Shown: positions 41,471 through 50,407 of the stretch, piece after piece
Numbering within the stretch: the stretch's first letter is position 1
How the letters are laid out: every line of letters begins with the position of its first letter
Source: DASUBN01 sp036000105
GTDB lineage: Bacteria; Pseudomonadota; Gammaproteobacteria; Natronospirales; REEB76
Assembly: GCA_036000105.1 (NCBI GenBank)
Contig: DASYGE010000002.1
Coordinates: 372,001 to 436,000, forward strand
Direction: 5' to 3'
DNA: 64,000 bases
Made by a program: the position numbers and the translations under genes
Notes under the pieces: generated by a model
Seen by the model: only the letters and a program-made list of their open reading frames with translations
Databases searched by the model: none
What the model was told of the DNA's origin: nothing

Positions 41471-42715
41471 CTAGAGCCGCGCTTCGCCTGATTCCAGTCT
41501 CTCGCGCTCCCGCAGCGCCGGGAACCAGCGCATCCATAACACCACCACGATGAGCGTGCCGATGCCGCCGATGACGGTGGCCGGCACGCTGCCGAACCAT
41601 TGGGCCGTGAGGCCCGATTCGAACTCCCCCAGCTGATTCGAGGTGTTGATGAAGATGGCGTTCACGGCGCTGACGCGCCCGCGCATCTCATCCGGTGTCT
41701 CGAGCTGCACCAGGGAGCCGCGGATGACCATGCTGATCATATCCAGCGCCCCCATGACGGACAGTGCGAGTATGGAGAGCGTGAAGGACGTAGAGAGGCC
41801 GAACACCAGGGTGGCGACGCCGAAGCCCGCCACGGAATAGAACATGGTGTAGCCCACGCGGCGGGTGAGCGGATAGTGCGCGAGCCACAGGGACATGGCG
41901 AGCGCACCCACAGCCGGTGCGGCGCGCAGCAGACCCAGACCCCAGGGTCCGGTGTGCAGGATGTCCCGGGCGAATACCGGTAGGAGAGCGGTGGCCCCGC
42001 CCAGGAGCACGGCGAAGAGATCCAGCGAGATGGCGCCTAGCACCACGGGGCGCCGGCGGATGAAGCCGATGCCGGCGAACAGAGTGCGGAAGGTGGCGGG
42101 TTCGCGCTTCTGGGGCGGGCGCTCCAGGCGCAGACGCCACATGAGTACGGCGGCGATGAGGAACAGGAGGCTCGAGGCGCTATAGACCACGCCGGGGCCG
42201 GCCACATAGAGGAAGCCGCCCAGCGCCGGGCCCACGATCATCGCGGTCATGCTCGCGGAGGAGCTGGCGGCCATGGCCCGCGCCAGCAGCGTGGGCGGCA
42301 CCATGCTGGGCAGGAGCGCCTGCATGGTGGGGAACTCGAAAGCGCGGGCGCAGCCGCCCAGGAACACCACCATGAGGATGGCGTACTCGCCGAACCAGTG
42401 GAAGAAGCTGCCTGCCGCCAACAGGGCGGCGGCGAACCATTCGATGGATTGGCAGACGAGCACGATGCGGCGCCGGTCATGCCGGTCTGCCAGGTGCCCG
42501 GCGGGCAGGGCCAGCACTAATGAGGGGATGAACTGCACCAGGCCGATGAGGCCGAGGTCCAGGGCGCGGTGGGTGAGGTCGTAGATCTGCCAGCCCACCG
42601 CCACCGAGACCATCTGGAAGGCGAACATGGAGCAGAGCCTGGAGAACCAGAGCTCCATGAAACCGGGGTGCTGGAGCAGCGAAGCGCCGCCGTCAGGGGT
42701 CTTGGAAGATGCCAT
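41471..42715 (-). CDS. MFS transporter
   Basis: The 414-residue protein has about 11-12 membrane helices and the MFS loop motif LADRHDRRRI (GHLADRHDRRR). The sequence around ARAFEFPTMQALLPSMVPPT and VRGSLVQLETPDEMRGRVSA resembles the EntS/enterobactin-exporter-like MFS_3 group. It should export a small molecule across the inner membrane, but the substrate is unknown. The start at 42715 (MASSKTPDGG) is chosen over 42856 because the upstream residues are not membrane-like; no clear ribosome-binding site is seen. It is convergent with the MmcQ-like gene (4 bp apart). Confidence 0.85.
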   Translation of the reverse strand: MASSKTPDGGASLLQHPGFMELWFSRLCSMFAFQMVSVAVGWQIYDLTHRALDLGLIGLVQFIPSLVLALPAGHLADRHDRRRIVLVCQSIEWFAAALLAAGSFFHWFGEYAILMVVFLGGCARAFEFPTMQALLPSMVPPTLLARAMAASSSASMTAMIVGPALGGFLYVAGPGVVYSASSLLFLIAAVLMWRLRLERPPQKREPATFRTLFAGIGFIRRRPVVLGAISLDLFAVLLGGATALLPVFARDILHTGPWGLGLLRAAPAVGALAMSLWLAHYPLTRRVGYTMFYSVAGFGVATLVFGLSTSFTLSILALSVMGALDMISMVIRGSLVQLETPDEMRGRVSAVNAIFINTSNQLGEFESGLTAQWFGSVPATVIGGIGTLIVVVLWMRWFPALRERERLESGEARL

Positions 42716-42804
42716 AGGGGCTGGGATCGTTGGGGTGGTTAGTTTAATTGCCGGACAGACATCGCAGCCATGCAGCGCAAAAAAATCGACCGTGGATGCC
42801 TGGA

Positions 42805-43581
42805 TTACTGCCTGGCGGCGATGCGGGCGAAGACCTGCCCGGCACCCGTGTCCCACACGGGCCAGTCATGCCCGCCCTCGCCTTCGATGAAATGCCCGGC
42901 GGGCAGTTGGGGCGCCATCAATCTCGCGGCTTCCATGAAACGATCTTTGTCGCCGCATATGAGCCAGACGCGGTCTCCTTCGGCGGGCACTGCGCTCCAG
43001 CTCTTCACCACCCGCCAGATTTCACGCTGGTAGTTGTCTGAGTTCACCGCGGTAGGCAGGAGGCCCGGATCCCAGGCAGCAGGCCCGCCGGCGGCCGCCA
43101 CTTCCTTTATCAGACTGGGATTGCCCATGAAGGGCGCCATCAGCACGAGGCCGGTGACGTCGTGGGGATAAGTGCGTTCGTAGAGCAGGGCGCCCATGCC
43201 CCCCATGGAGGCGCCGGCCAACCATATCTCGCGGTAACCGCGCTGTCGTGCCGGTGCGACGACCTCGTCATGCAGTCTGACGGCCACGTTGCCCTGCAGG
43301 TAATAGGCGAGGGTGGCGCCGGCTAGCAGCACGTCGGCTTGGGGCCAGGCGCGCTGCACTGCTTCGGCGATACCCGCTTGTTGCAGGTCATCGAGATCGT
43401 CACCGCGGCCCGGCAGGACGATGACCAGGGGGCGGTCCGCGATTCGCTGGGGCGCGGGGATCTCTTTCACCGGGATGGGCCCCGAGGGCTTGCGCAGGGA
43501 AGCGCAGCCGAACAGGAGGCAGCTCACCAAGAAGCTGCTCGCGATGTCCCGCAGCCGGCTGCGACGGAATCTGTTCAGCAT
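42805..43581 (-). CDS. Alpha/beta-hydrolase lipoprotein
   Basis: The 258-residue protein starts MLNRFRRSRLRDIASSFLVS and has a lipobox LLFGC, so it is probably anchored in the envelope. The hydrolase core has VIVLPGRGDDLDDLQQAG (oxyanion region), nucleophile Ser in GASMGGMGALL, acid in CGDKDRF and His in GEGGHDW. This is a serine esterase/lipase-like triad; the substrate is unknown. It lies 89 bp upstream of the MFS gene on the same strand. Confidence 0.8.
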   Translation of the reverse strand: MLNRFRRSRLRDIASSFLVSCLLFGCASLRKPSGPIPVKEIPAPQRIADRPLVIVLPGRGDDLDDLQQAGIAEAVQRAWPQADVLLAGATLAYYLQGNVAVRLHDEVVAPARQRGYREIWLAGASMGGMGALLYERTYPHDVTGLVLMAPFMGNPSLIKEVAAAGGPAAWDPGLLPTAVNSDNYQREIWRVVKSWSAVPAEGDRVWLICGDKDRFMEAARLMAPQLPAGHFIEGEGGHDWPVWDTGAGQVFARIAARQ

Positions 43582-43834
43582 GTGTCGTAATCGCCTGCCA
43601 GGGTCATCCTTAAAGCCAGGGTGACACCGCTCTATATAAGGGTGCAAGCCCGGGATTTAAGGCCCGGCCTGGCGCCAAAATAGCCACTGGGAGCCAAGGC
43701 GGGCACAGGCCGGTTTCAACCTTATGTCAGGTCTGTTAAATTCAATCCATCAAGGTCATGGGCGGCAAGCGGTCGGGCAGGCGCCCGCCGTGCGTCTTCA
43801 ACCCCCTAAATCCAAGAGCCAGGCAGGTCCAGCC

Positions 43835-44614
43835 ATGAATAAAACCCTATTCCCCGCTCTCCTGATGCTGGCGCTCGCCGCCGCCACCCTGGGGGTGCGA
43901 GCCGCTTCCACGGCGCCCGGCAAGGTACAAGCCGCCGTGGCTGCCCAGGAGCAGCTCGACAAGACCGCCGCCGCTTCCCAGAAGAAGATCGACAAGACCA
44001 CGGCCGGCACCGAGGATATGCTGAACCAGTACCTGCAGGTGACCCAGTCCACCGACGATACCCGTGCTTACGACGACCAGCTGCAGCAGATCACCCAAGC
44101 GCAGCAGGACGAGATGAATTCCCTGAACACGCAGATGTCCCAGGTGGGCGACGTGGAGAAGGGCCTGCCGCCGCTGATGCTGCAGATGGCCGACAGCCTG
44201 ACCCAGTACGTGAAGCTCGACATCCCTTACCGTGAAGACGAACGCCTGGCGAAGATGCAGCAACTGCATGCCCTGCTCACCAACCCGACGGTGGCGGTGA
44301 CCGACAAGTTCCAGCAGCTGATCCAGGCCTACAAGGACGAGATCGCCGCCGGCAAGACTGTGGAAGCCTACCGCGGCGACCTGACCGAGGCGGGCAAGAC
44401 CCTGACGGTGAACTTCCTGCGGGTCGGCCACTTGTTGTTGGCTTACCAGACCCTTGACCGGAGCGAGACCGGCTATTGGGACAAGCAGAACCACCAATGG
44501 GTGACGGATAACGATTACCGCAGCGCCGTGGCCCAGGCCATCGCCATCACCAACAAGCAGGCGCCGCCGGATCTCATGCAACTGCCCGTGGAAGCCCCGG
44601 AGGTGTCGAAATGA
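43835..44614 (+). CDS. DUF3450 periplasmic coiled-coil protein
   Basis: The 259-residue protein has a signal peptide (MNKTLFPALLMLALAAATLG...RAA) and a long helical region typical of DUF3450 (AQEQLDKTAAASQKKIDKTT; IPYREDERLAKMQQLHALL; TGYWDKQNHQWV). DUF3450 proteins lead an operon with ExbB-like and TonB proteins in Xanthomonadales, Vibrio and others, probably sitting against the proton channel in the periplasm. It overlaps the next gene by four bases (ATGA). Confidence 0.88.
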   Translation: MNKTLFPALLMLALAAATLGVRAASTAPGKVQAAVAAQEQLDKTAAASQKKIDKTTAGTEDMLNQYLQVTQSTDDTRAYDDQLQQITQAQQDEMNSLNTQMSQVGDVEKGLPPLMLQMADSLTQYVKLDIPYREDERLAKMQQLHALLTNPTVAVTDKFQQLIQAYKDEIAAGKTVEAYRGDLTEAGKTLTVNFLRVGHLLLAYQTLDRSETGYWDKQNHQWVTDNDYRSAVAQAIAITNKQAPPDLMQLPVEAPEVSK

Positions 44615-45978
44615 GCGCCTCCATGAAGATCTCCGTCATCGCCCTCGGCCTGCTGACGGCCTCGAGCGCTTTCGCCGCGAGCCAGCCGGCCGGCAGCCTC
44701 GACCAGCTATTGGACCAGGTGCGCAACGCTTCCCAGCAGAACGCGGCGCTCAACCAGCAGCGCGAGCAGCTGTTCAACTCTCAGGCGGCCCAGCAGGCGC
44801 AGATCCTGGCGGCGGCCAAGGCGGCCAATGCCCAGGAAGTGGCGCGCGACTCGCAGTTGCAGGGGAGTTTCGACACCAACAAGAAATCCCTGGACGACCT
44901 GATCAACCAGTTGCACACCCGCGAGGGCGATTTCAGCCAGGTGTTCGACAACGTGCGCCAGGCATCGAGCGACCTCAAGACCGATCTGGATGGTTCCTTG
45001 GTCTCGGCCCAGTACCCGGGACGTGGCGTATTCCTGGCGCGTCTCGCCGAGAGCCGCGATCTGCCGTCGCTGGACGACCTGCGCAAGCTGTGGTTCCTGA
45101 TGCAGCAGGAGATGGTCGCCCAGGGCCAAGTGGCGAAGTTCCCCGCCACTATCACCCATGAAGACGGCTCGCAGGAGAAGGTGAGCGTGGTGCGCGTGGG
45201 CGTATTCACCGCGGTGAACGGCGACAGTTTCCTGCGCTACCTGCCTGAGACAGGCGCTCTGGTGCAGCCGGACCGCCAGCCCTCCGGGCACTGGCGTGGT
45301 TTCGCATCCGATCTCTCTGCTGCCACCAGCGGTGTGCTGCCCATGGCGGTGGACTCCACCGGCGGCGATCTCCTGCGCGGCCTCACGGGCCAGGCGACGT
45401 TCATGGAGCGCGTGGCCCAGGGACATACGGTGGGCTGGCTCATCGTGGTGCTCGGCCTCGTGGGTCTCCTGATCATCCTGGAACGCGGCGCGTATCTCTT
45501 CATGATCGGCAACAAGATCAAGGCGCAGATGAATTCCAGCAAGGCTGATCTCAGCAACCCGCTGGGGCGCATCCTGTCGATATTCAATGAGAGCAAGGCG
45601 GATGATGCCGAGACGCTAGGCTTGAGGCTCGACGAATCCCTGTTGCGGGAGCGGCCGGTGATCGAGGCGCGCCTTGGGTTGCTGCGCATCCTGGCACTGG
45701 TGGCGGTGGTGCTCGGTCTCCTCGGTACCGTGGCCGGTGTGATGAACACCTTCCAGGCCATGAACCTGTTCGGCACGGGCGGCTCGCTGGTATCCAGCGG
45801 CATCGCTGCGGCGCTGGTGCCCACCTGGCTCGGCCTCATGGTGGCGGTAGTGCTGCTGTTCTGCCACGGTCTGCTCACCAGCCGCAGCGGCATGCTGATG
45901 CACACCCTGGAGCAGCAGAGCGCCTCCATCCTGGCGGCACGCGCGGAGAAGCTCTCCGCCATGCGGGGCGCCAAGTAA
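44611..45978 (+). CDS. exbB: Large ExbB/TolQ/MotA-family proton channel protein with periplasmic N-terminal domain
   Basis: The 455-residue protein has a signal peptide, a coiled-coil periplasmic N-terminal region (to about 260) and a C-terminal ExbB/TolQ core with helices near 275-295, 360-385 and 402-425, including LLGTVAGVMNTFQAMNLFGT. This is the form found in DUF3450-type TonB operons. It should harness the proton gradient for TonB. Both ends overlap the neighbouring genes by 1-4 bases, so translation is coupled. Confidence 0.9.
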   Translation: MSASMKISVIALGLLTASSAFAASQPAGSLDQLLDQVRNASQQNAALNQQREQLFNSQAAQQAQILAAAKAANAQEVARDSQLQGSFDTNKKSLDDLINQLHTREGDFSQVFDNVRQASSDLKTDLDGSLVSAQYPGRGVFLARLAESRDLPSLDDLRKLWFLMQQEMVAQGQVAKFPATITHEDGSQEKVSVVRVGVFTAVNGDSFLRYLPETGALVQPDRQPSGHWRGFASDLSAATSGVLPMAVDSTGGDLLRGLTGQATFMERVAQGHTVGWLIVVLGLVGLLIILERGAYLFMIGNKIKAQMNSSKADLSNPLGRILSIFNESKADDAETLGLRLDESLLRERPVIEARLGLLRILALVAVVLGLLGTVAGVMNTFQAMNLFGTGGSLVSSGIAAALVPTWLGLMVAVVLLFCHGLLTSRSGMLMHTLEQQSASILAARAEKLSAMRGAK

Positions 45979-46499
45979 TGCAGGGTCTGCAGGACTTCTT
46001 CGCGGGTTTCAGTGACCTGTTCGCCGCAGGCGGCGTGCTATGGCTGCTGTTCCTGCTGGCGGTATTCCTGTGGACGCTGATCATCGAGCGCTATTGGTAT
46101 TTCTTCTTCGCCTTCCCCGCGGCCCAGGAGATCGCCTTGCGCCGCTGGAAGCGCTACGCGGGCGCGGATATCCGTACCGCCCGGCGCGCACGCCGGCAGA
46201 TCGTGGAAGAGGTGTTCTCCGAGACCCACCGTTCGGTCAATTTCATCCAGACCCTGGTGCTGGTCATCCTGCTCATGGGTTTGTTCGCCTCCGTGGGCGG
46301 CCTGATCCGGGTGCTGGACGCCATCCCGGTAGGCGGCGCCGCCGGCCAGCAGCTCTTGGCGCGCAGCATCGCGGCTGCCGCGGTGCCGGCCATCGCCGCC
46401 GGTTCCCTAGTGTTGGCGGCGCTCTTCTTCACCCGCGCCCTCAGCGACCGGGCGGACGTGGAGACGCGCCTGTTCGCCGACCGGTTGCGGCGCGGGTAG
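45978..46499 (+). CDS. exbB: Second, short ExbB/TolQ-family protein
   Basis: The 173-residue protein has three membrane helices (about 15-38, 88-108, 128-150) and the ExbB motif FIQTLVLVILLMGLFASVGG. It is the short paralogue usually found between the large ExbB and ExbD in these operons. Its ATG overlaps the upstream stop codon. The next gene is TonB, so the expected ExbD is not in the operon. Confidence 0.85.
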   Translation: MQGLQDFFAGFSDLFAAGGVLWLLFLLAVFLWTLIIERYWYFFFAFPAAQEIALRRWKRYAGADIRTARRARRQIVEEVFSETHRSVNFIQTLVLVILLMGLFASVGGLIRVLDAIPVGGAAGQQLLARSIAAAAVPAIAAGSLVLAALFFTRALSDRADVETRLFADRLRRG

Positions 46500-46509
46500 G
46501 GGCCGGCAC

Positions 46510-47178
46510 ATGTTGCGCTACGCCGGTTCGCTGATGCTGGGGCTGCTCACGGTGATCACCGTGTTCGTGGCCATGCAGAGTCTCGTGGTGGGGCGCCAGT
46601 TCCAGCTGACCTCGGGCGGCTCCGGCGACACCAGTGCTTCGGTGGTGAACCTGGGCAGCCAGAATTCCCTCGCCTCGCAGATCGCCGCCTTGCCCGAGAA
46701 GCCCGGCACCCTGCATACGCCGCCGCTGCCGGAGGATGCAGGCCTGGCCCAGGCCGCGCCGCCGGACATCTCCGTGCCCACCATGAGCCTGCCTGGTTTC
46801 AAACCGCCCTTCACGGCGGTGGCGGCCGTGAGCGGAGCCGAGAGCAATGAACCCGAGACCACAGCCGAGGCTCCCACCGGCGGGGCCGCGCAGCAGCCGG
46901 TGCTGGCGGTGGGCGATCTCGTGCTTATAGGGCGTGTGGAACCGAAGTTCCCGGTTCAGGCGGTACGCGAAGGCATAGACCAGGGTTCGGTGACGGTGAA
47001 GTTCACCGTGCAGATCGACGGCAGCGTCACCAATCCGGTGGTCACGGATGCCAAGCCGCGTCGAGGTATCTTCGATGACGCGGCCTTGCGGGCGGTGGCC
47101 CGTTGGAAGTTCAAGCCCCTGGCCGCGCCCAAGGACACGGTGGTGACGGTCGATTTCAACCAGGGCGGCGGCGGATGA
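46510..47178 (+). CDS. tonB: TonB-family energy transducer
   Basis: The 222-residue protein has one N-terminal anchor helix (residues about 7-26), a Pro/Ala-rich spanning region and a TonB C-terminal domain (VEPKFPVQAVREGIDQGSVT, DDAALRAVARWKFKP). The linker is short for a TonB. It should carry energy from the ExbB channel to an outer-membrane receptor. The stop overlaps the TPR gene start by four bases. The transport substrate cannot be deduced. Confidence 0.88.
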   Translation: MLRYAGSLMLGLLTVITVFVAMQSLVVGRQFQLTSGGSGDTSASVVNLGSQNSLASQIAALPEKPGTLHTPPLPEDAGLAQAAPPDISVPTMSLPGFKPPFTAVAAVSGAESNEPETTAEAPTGGAAQQPVLAVGDLVLIGRVEPKFPVQAVREGIDQGSVTVKFTVQIDGSVTNPVVTDAKPRRGIFDDAALRAVARWKFKPLAAPKDTVVTVDFNQGGGG

Positions 47179-48395
47179 ACATGCGTCGTCTGCTCTTGGC
47201 CCTCGTGGGCCTCTGCATCGTCTTCGGCATGGCTGCCGCCGTGCAGGCGGACACCACTCTCAATCAGGGGCTGATCTCTTCCACCCTTTTCCGCAAGATG
47301 CGCACGGTGCAGAACCAGATCCGCGGAGGCCAGTACGGCGAGGCCCAGACGCAGCTCACCTATCTGCAGGGCGTGACCGAGAGCAGCTACGAGGCGGCGG
47401 TGGTGCGCGAGCTCTTCGCGGACATGTATATCGCGCGCGGGGACTTTGCCGCCGCGCTCTCGGCCCTGCAGCCGGTGGTGCAGCAAAGCATCCTGCCCCC
47501 CAGTGAGCAGCGCAGTGCTGAGCTCGTACTCGCGAAACTCCAGGTGGGCACCGGCCAATATCAAGCTGGTCTCGACAGCATACGTGGCTGGATGCAGGGC
47601 CAGGACAACCCTCCCCCCGATGCCCTCATCACCCGTGCGCAGGCTTACGCGGAATTGGGCCAGTGCCGCCAGGCGATCCCCGATGCCAAGCGCGCCATCG
47701 AGATCACGAGCGAGCCTCCGGAAGAATGGTTCCAGTTATGGATATCCTGCCAGTACGATGTCCATGATTATCCGGGCGCGGCCGATGCGCTGGAAGCGGC
47801 TCTGGCGCGCTTCCCGGACGAGGTGCAGTATTGGGAGCAGTTGGGTGAGGCTTATGCCCAGTCAGGCGACGACTCGCGCGCACTCGCGGTGTACGCCCTC
47901 ATGTACCGCCAGGGTCAGATACGCCAATCCCAGGATTACCTGAATCTCGCCTCGCTCTACATGCGCAACGGCGTGCCTTATCAGGCGGCCACGGTGCTAC
48001 AGGAAGGACTCTCGTCGGGCGCCATCGCGGCGACTGACACCAGCTATACGCTGTTGGCGTCAGCCTGGCAGGATGCGGGCGATACCGAACGGGAAGTGGC
48101 GGCGCTCACGGAAGCGGTGAAGGTGGCGAAGACCGGCGATCCCTATCTCGACCAAGCCCAGGTCTATGCGGGGCGCCACGAATGGTTCTCGGTGATCGAT
48201 GCGGGCAAGAAGGCGATCGCCAAGGGCGGCTTGAAGCGCCCGGGCCGTGCCTGGTTGCTCGTCGGCGTGGCGCAGGTACAGAACCGCCAATACGACGATG
48301 GCGCGGCGTCGTTGCGCGAAGCCCTCAAGTACGACGAGTCCAAAGCCCAGGCGGAAGCCTGGCTGCGTTATCTCAACAGCCGCGGAGTCGGCTGA
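47175..48395 (+). CDS. Exported tetratricopeptide-repeat protein
   Basis: The 406-residue protein starts at MNMRRLLLALVGLCIVFGMA with a signal peptide ending VQA. TPR-like helical pairs fill the rest (AAALSALQPVVQQSI, YQAGLDSIRGWMQGQDN, QYWEQLGEAYAQSGDDSRAL, YDDGAASLREALKYDES). It is the last gene of the DUF3450-ExbB-ExbB-TonB-TPR operon and probably a periplasmic scaffold for that complex. The longer frame to 47103 lies inside tonB and is rejected. Confidence 0.88.
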   Translation: MNMRRLLLALVGLCIVFGMAAAVQADTTLNQGLISSTLFRKMRTVQNQIRGGQYGEAQTQLTYLQGVTESSYEAAVVRELFADMYIARGDFAAALSALQPVVQQSILPPSEQRSAELVLAKLQVGTGQYQAGLDSIRGWMQGQDNPPPDALITRAQAYAELGQCRQAIPDAKRAIEITSEPPEEWFQLWISCQYDVHDYPGAADALEAALARFPDEVQYWEQLGEAYAQSGDDSRALAVYALMYRQGQIRQSQDYLNLASLYMRNGVPYQAATVLQEGLSSGAIAATDTSYTLLASAWQDAGDTEREVAALTEAVKVAKTGDPYLDQAQVYAGRHEWFSVIDAGKKAIAKGGLKRPGRAWLLVGVAQVQNRQYDDGAASLREALKYDESKAQAEAWLRYLNSRGVG

Positions 48396-48410
48396 GACCC
48401 GCAGGGCTCA

Positions 48411-49115
48411 TCAAGCTGCGGCTTCGTTCTCGTCCGCATCCGGTTCACCGCAGGCATGCAGGATGCGCTCGCGCACTTCACGGCGCAGTTCCCGCGCATC
48501 GTCGCCCAAGCGTCCCCTCGGCCGCACGGCCGTTAATACTTCCACTTCCAGGGATCCCGGCCGCGGCCACCAGCAGTGAGCCGGCAGGATCTGCCGCGCG
48601 CCGCGGATGGCCACCGGCGCCACCCGCATGCCGGCGCGGGTGGCAGTGAGGAAGGCGCCCAGATGGAAGGGCCGCAGGCCCGGTTCGAGTTTGAAGGTGC
48701 CTTCCGGGAACATGCCGAGGCAGGCACCATTACGCGCCAGCTGGATCAGCCGTGTCGCGGTGTTCTGGGCTGATTTCTTGTCGGCACGATTGACGAATTC
48801 GGATCCGAGTCGCATCAGAAGCCAGCCCATGACAGGGGCGGTGGCCACCTCGTGTTTGATCACGAAGCCGAAGCGAGGAGGCAGGGCGGCGGTGAGGATC
48901 ACCCCGTCCAGGTAGCTTGCATGGTTGGCCACCACGATGCAGGCTTCCTCGGGCAGGCGCTCCACCCCCCGGACGGTGAGGAGGATGCCTGCCAGCCAGA
49001 ACAGGATCTGACCCGCCCGGTAGGCTGCCCGGCGCCGCCGTTCCTGCCCTGGCAGGGCGATGATCAGGAGGGCGGCCGGCAGGACGAACAGGACTGCCGT
49101 GAGCCAAACACGCAT
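48411..49115 (-). CDS. Lysophospholipid (1-acylglycerol-3-phosphate) acyltransferase
   Basis: The 234-residue protein has an N-terminal membrane helix and the PlsC motifs: NHASYLD (H-x4-D catalytic dyad), FPEGTF and VAPVAIRGAR. It acylates lysophosphatidic acid or a related lysophospholipid at the inner membrane. It is convergent with the TPR gene. The N-terminal start is 49115; a longer frame to 49193 has no supporting ribosome-binding site. Confidence 0.88.
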   Translation of the reverse strand: MRVWLTAVLFVLPAALLIIALPGQERRRRAAYRAGQILFWLAGILLTVRGVERLPEEACIVVANHASYLDGVILTAALPPRFGFVIKHEVATAPVMGWLLMRLGSEFVNRADKKSAQNTATRLIQLARNGACLGMFPEGTFKLEPGLRPFHLGAFLTATRAGMRVAPVAIRGARQILPAHCWWPRPGSLEVEVLTAVRPRGRLGDDARELRREVRERILHACGEPDADENEAAA

Positions 49116-49348
49116 GGGGACCAGGTATTTCAAGGGGGTAGCGCCAAAAAAGCCATGTGACCGCAGTATCCCGGTTGGCAGGGCCCGGGACAAGTTGCCG
49201 ATGGACGGTTAGACATATTGTTAAAAAAGAGAGTATATTTGACATATAAATGTGAACTTGGTCACGGCGCTAGGGGGCGAAAACGCCCAGACTGCTGCGA
49301 CCTGAGAAGGACCTCAGGTTCTCCTTAGCGTACGAAATAACCAGGGAA

Positions 49349-50329
49349 ATGAAGATGAGCGACAACAAACGCCTGAGAGAAATCGAAAACACCGTCCCCG
49401 GCTCACAACCGGCACCGGTGCTGCATGTCCCCGATGTCGGCCAAAGCCAGCCGGAAGTGGAGAGATTTTTGGATTCAATGTGGAGCGAGCGCGGACTTTC
49501 CGAGAATACGCTCGCCGCTTACCGTGCCGATCTTTCCGGACTCGCCCGCTGGCTCGATGGCCAGAGCGTGGAACTCATCTATGCGCAGCGCGACCACCTG
49601 TTGGCGTTCCTCGCCTGGCGGGTAGAACAGGGCGCGCGCCCGCGTTCCACCGCGCGGCAGCTCTCCAGCATCCGCCGTTTCTACCGCCATATGCTCCGCG
49701 AAGGCCGCATCGGCGAGGATCCGACCACGCGCATCGATATGCCGAAACTCGGCCGCCCCCTGCCCAAGTCACTGAGCGAAGGCGAGGTGGAATCCCTACT
49801 GCGCGCCCCGGACGTGGCGGAGCCGCTGGGTATCCGCGACCGGGCCATGCTCGAACTCCTGTATGCCACGGGCCTGCGCGTCTCCGAACTCGTGAGCGTG
49901 CGTATCTCGCAACTCAACCTCAAGCAGGGCGTGGTGCGGGTCGTGGGCAAGGGTAACCGCGAGCGTCTCGTGCCGGTAGGCGAAGAGGCGACGAAGTGGA
50001 TCGAGAAGTTCCAGACCGACGCGCGCCTCGACATCCTGGGCGGGCGCCAGTCCGATTACCTGTTCCCCACGCGCCGCAGCGATTACATGACGCGCCAGGC
50101 CTTCTGGCACATCATCAAGCGCTACGCCGAGATCGCGTCCATCTCCGCCACGCTCTCGCCGCACACGCTGCGTCACGCGTTCGCGACCCATCTCCTGAAC
50201 CACGGCGCCGACTTGCGGGTGGTGCAGATGCTCTTGGGACACAGCGATGTGTCCACCACGCAGATCTACACCCATGTGGCACGCGAGCGTCTGAAGGACG
50301 TGCACTCCAAGCACCACCCCCGGGGTTAA
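49349..50329 (+). CDS. xerD: Tyrosine recombinase XerD
   Basis: The 326-residue protein has an N-terminal SAM-like core-binding domain (about 35-120) and a C-terminal catalytic domain with Arg in ATGLRVSEL, Lys in GKGNRERL, HTLRHAF, LGHSDVSTTQIYTHV. The full R-K-H-R-H-Y set is present. XerD resolves chromosome dimers at dif with XerC. The first 30 residues are an unusual extension (ENTVPGSQPAPVLHVPDVG). AGGGA precedes ATG 49349 too closely and suits ATG 49355 better. Hairpins GGGCG-AAAA-CGCCC and ACCTGAG...CTCAGGT lie in the leader. Confidence 0.93.
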   Translation: MKMSDNKRLREIENTVPGSQPAPVLHVPDVGQSQPEVERFLDSMWSERGLSENTLAAYRADLSGLARWLDGQSVELIYAQRDHLLAFLAWRVEQGARPRSTARQLSSIRRFYRHMLREGRIGEDPTTRIDMPKLGRPLPKSLSEGEVESLLRAPDVAEPLGIRDRAMLELLYATGLRVSELVSVRISQLNLKQGVVRVVGKGNRERLVPVGEEATKWIEKFQTDARLDILGGRQSDYLFPTRRSDYMTRQAFWHIIKRYAEIASISATLSPHTLRHAFATHLLNHGADLRVVQMLLGHSDVSTTQIYTHVARERLKDVHSKHHPRG

Positions 50330-50352
50330 GCCCCGCTGAGGTGTATCATCGA

Positions 50353-50392
50353 AGGGCCGCGTCTGAAAAGACGCGGCCCTCTCCTTTTCTGG
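50353..50392 (+). terminator. Intrinsic terminator of xerD
   Basis: AGGGCCGCGTCT pairs with AGACGCGGCCCT around a GAAA loop, followed by CTCCTTTT. Confidence 0.93.
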
Positions 50393-50407
50393 AACCGCGT
50401 AAAATCC

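Noticed and set aside
49349..50329. Phage or island integrase as driver of the cassette integrations
   Set aside because: Length, motifs and position next to dsbC show housekeeping XerD; it is 37 kb from the icmF array. A role through Xer hijacking cannot be excluded but has no sequence support here.
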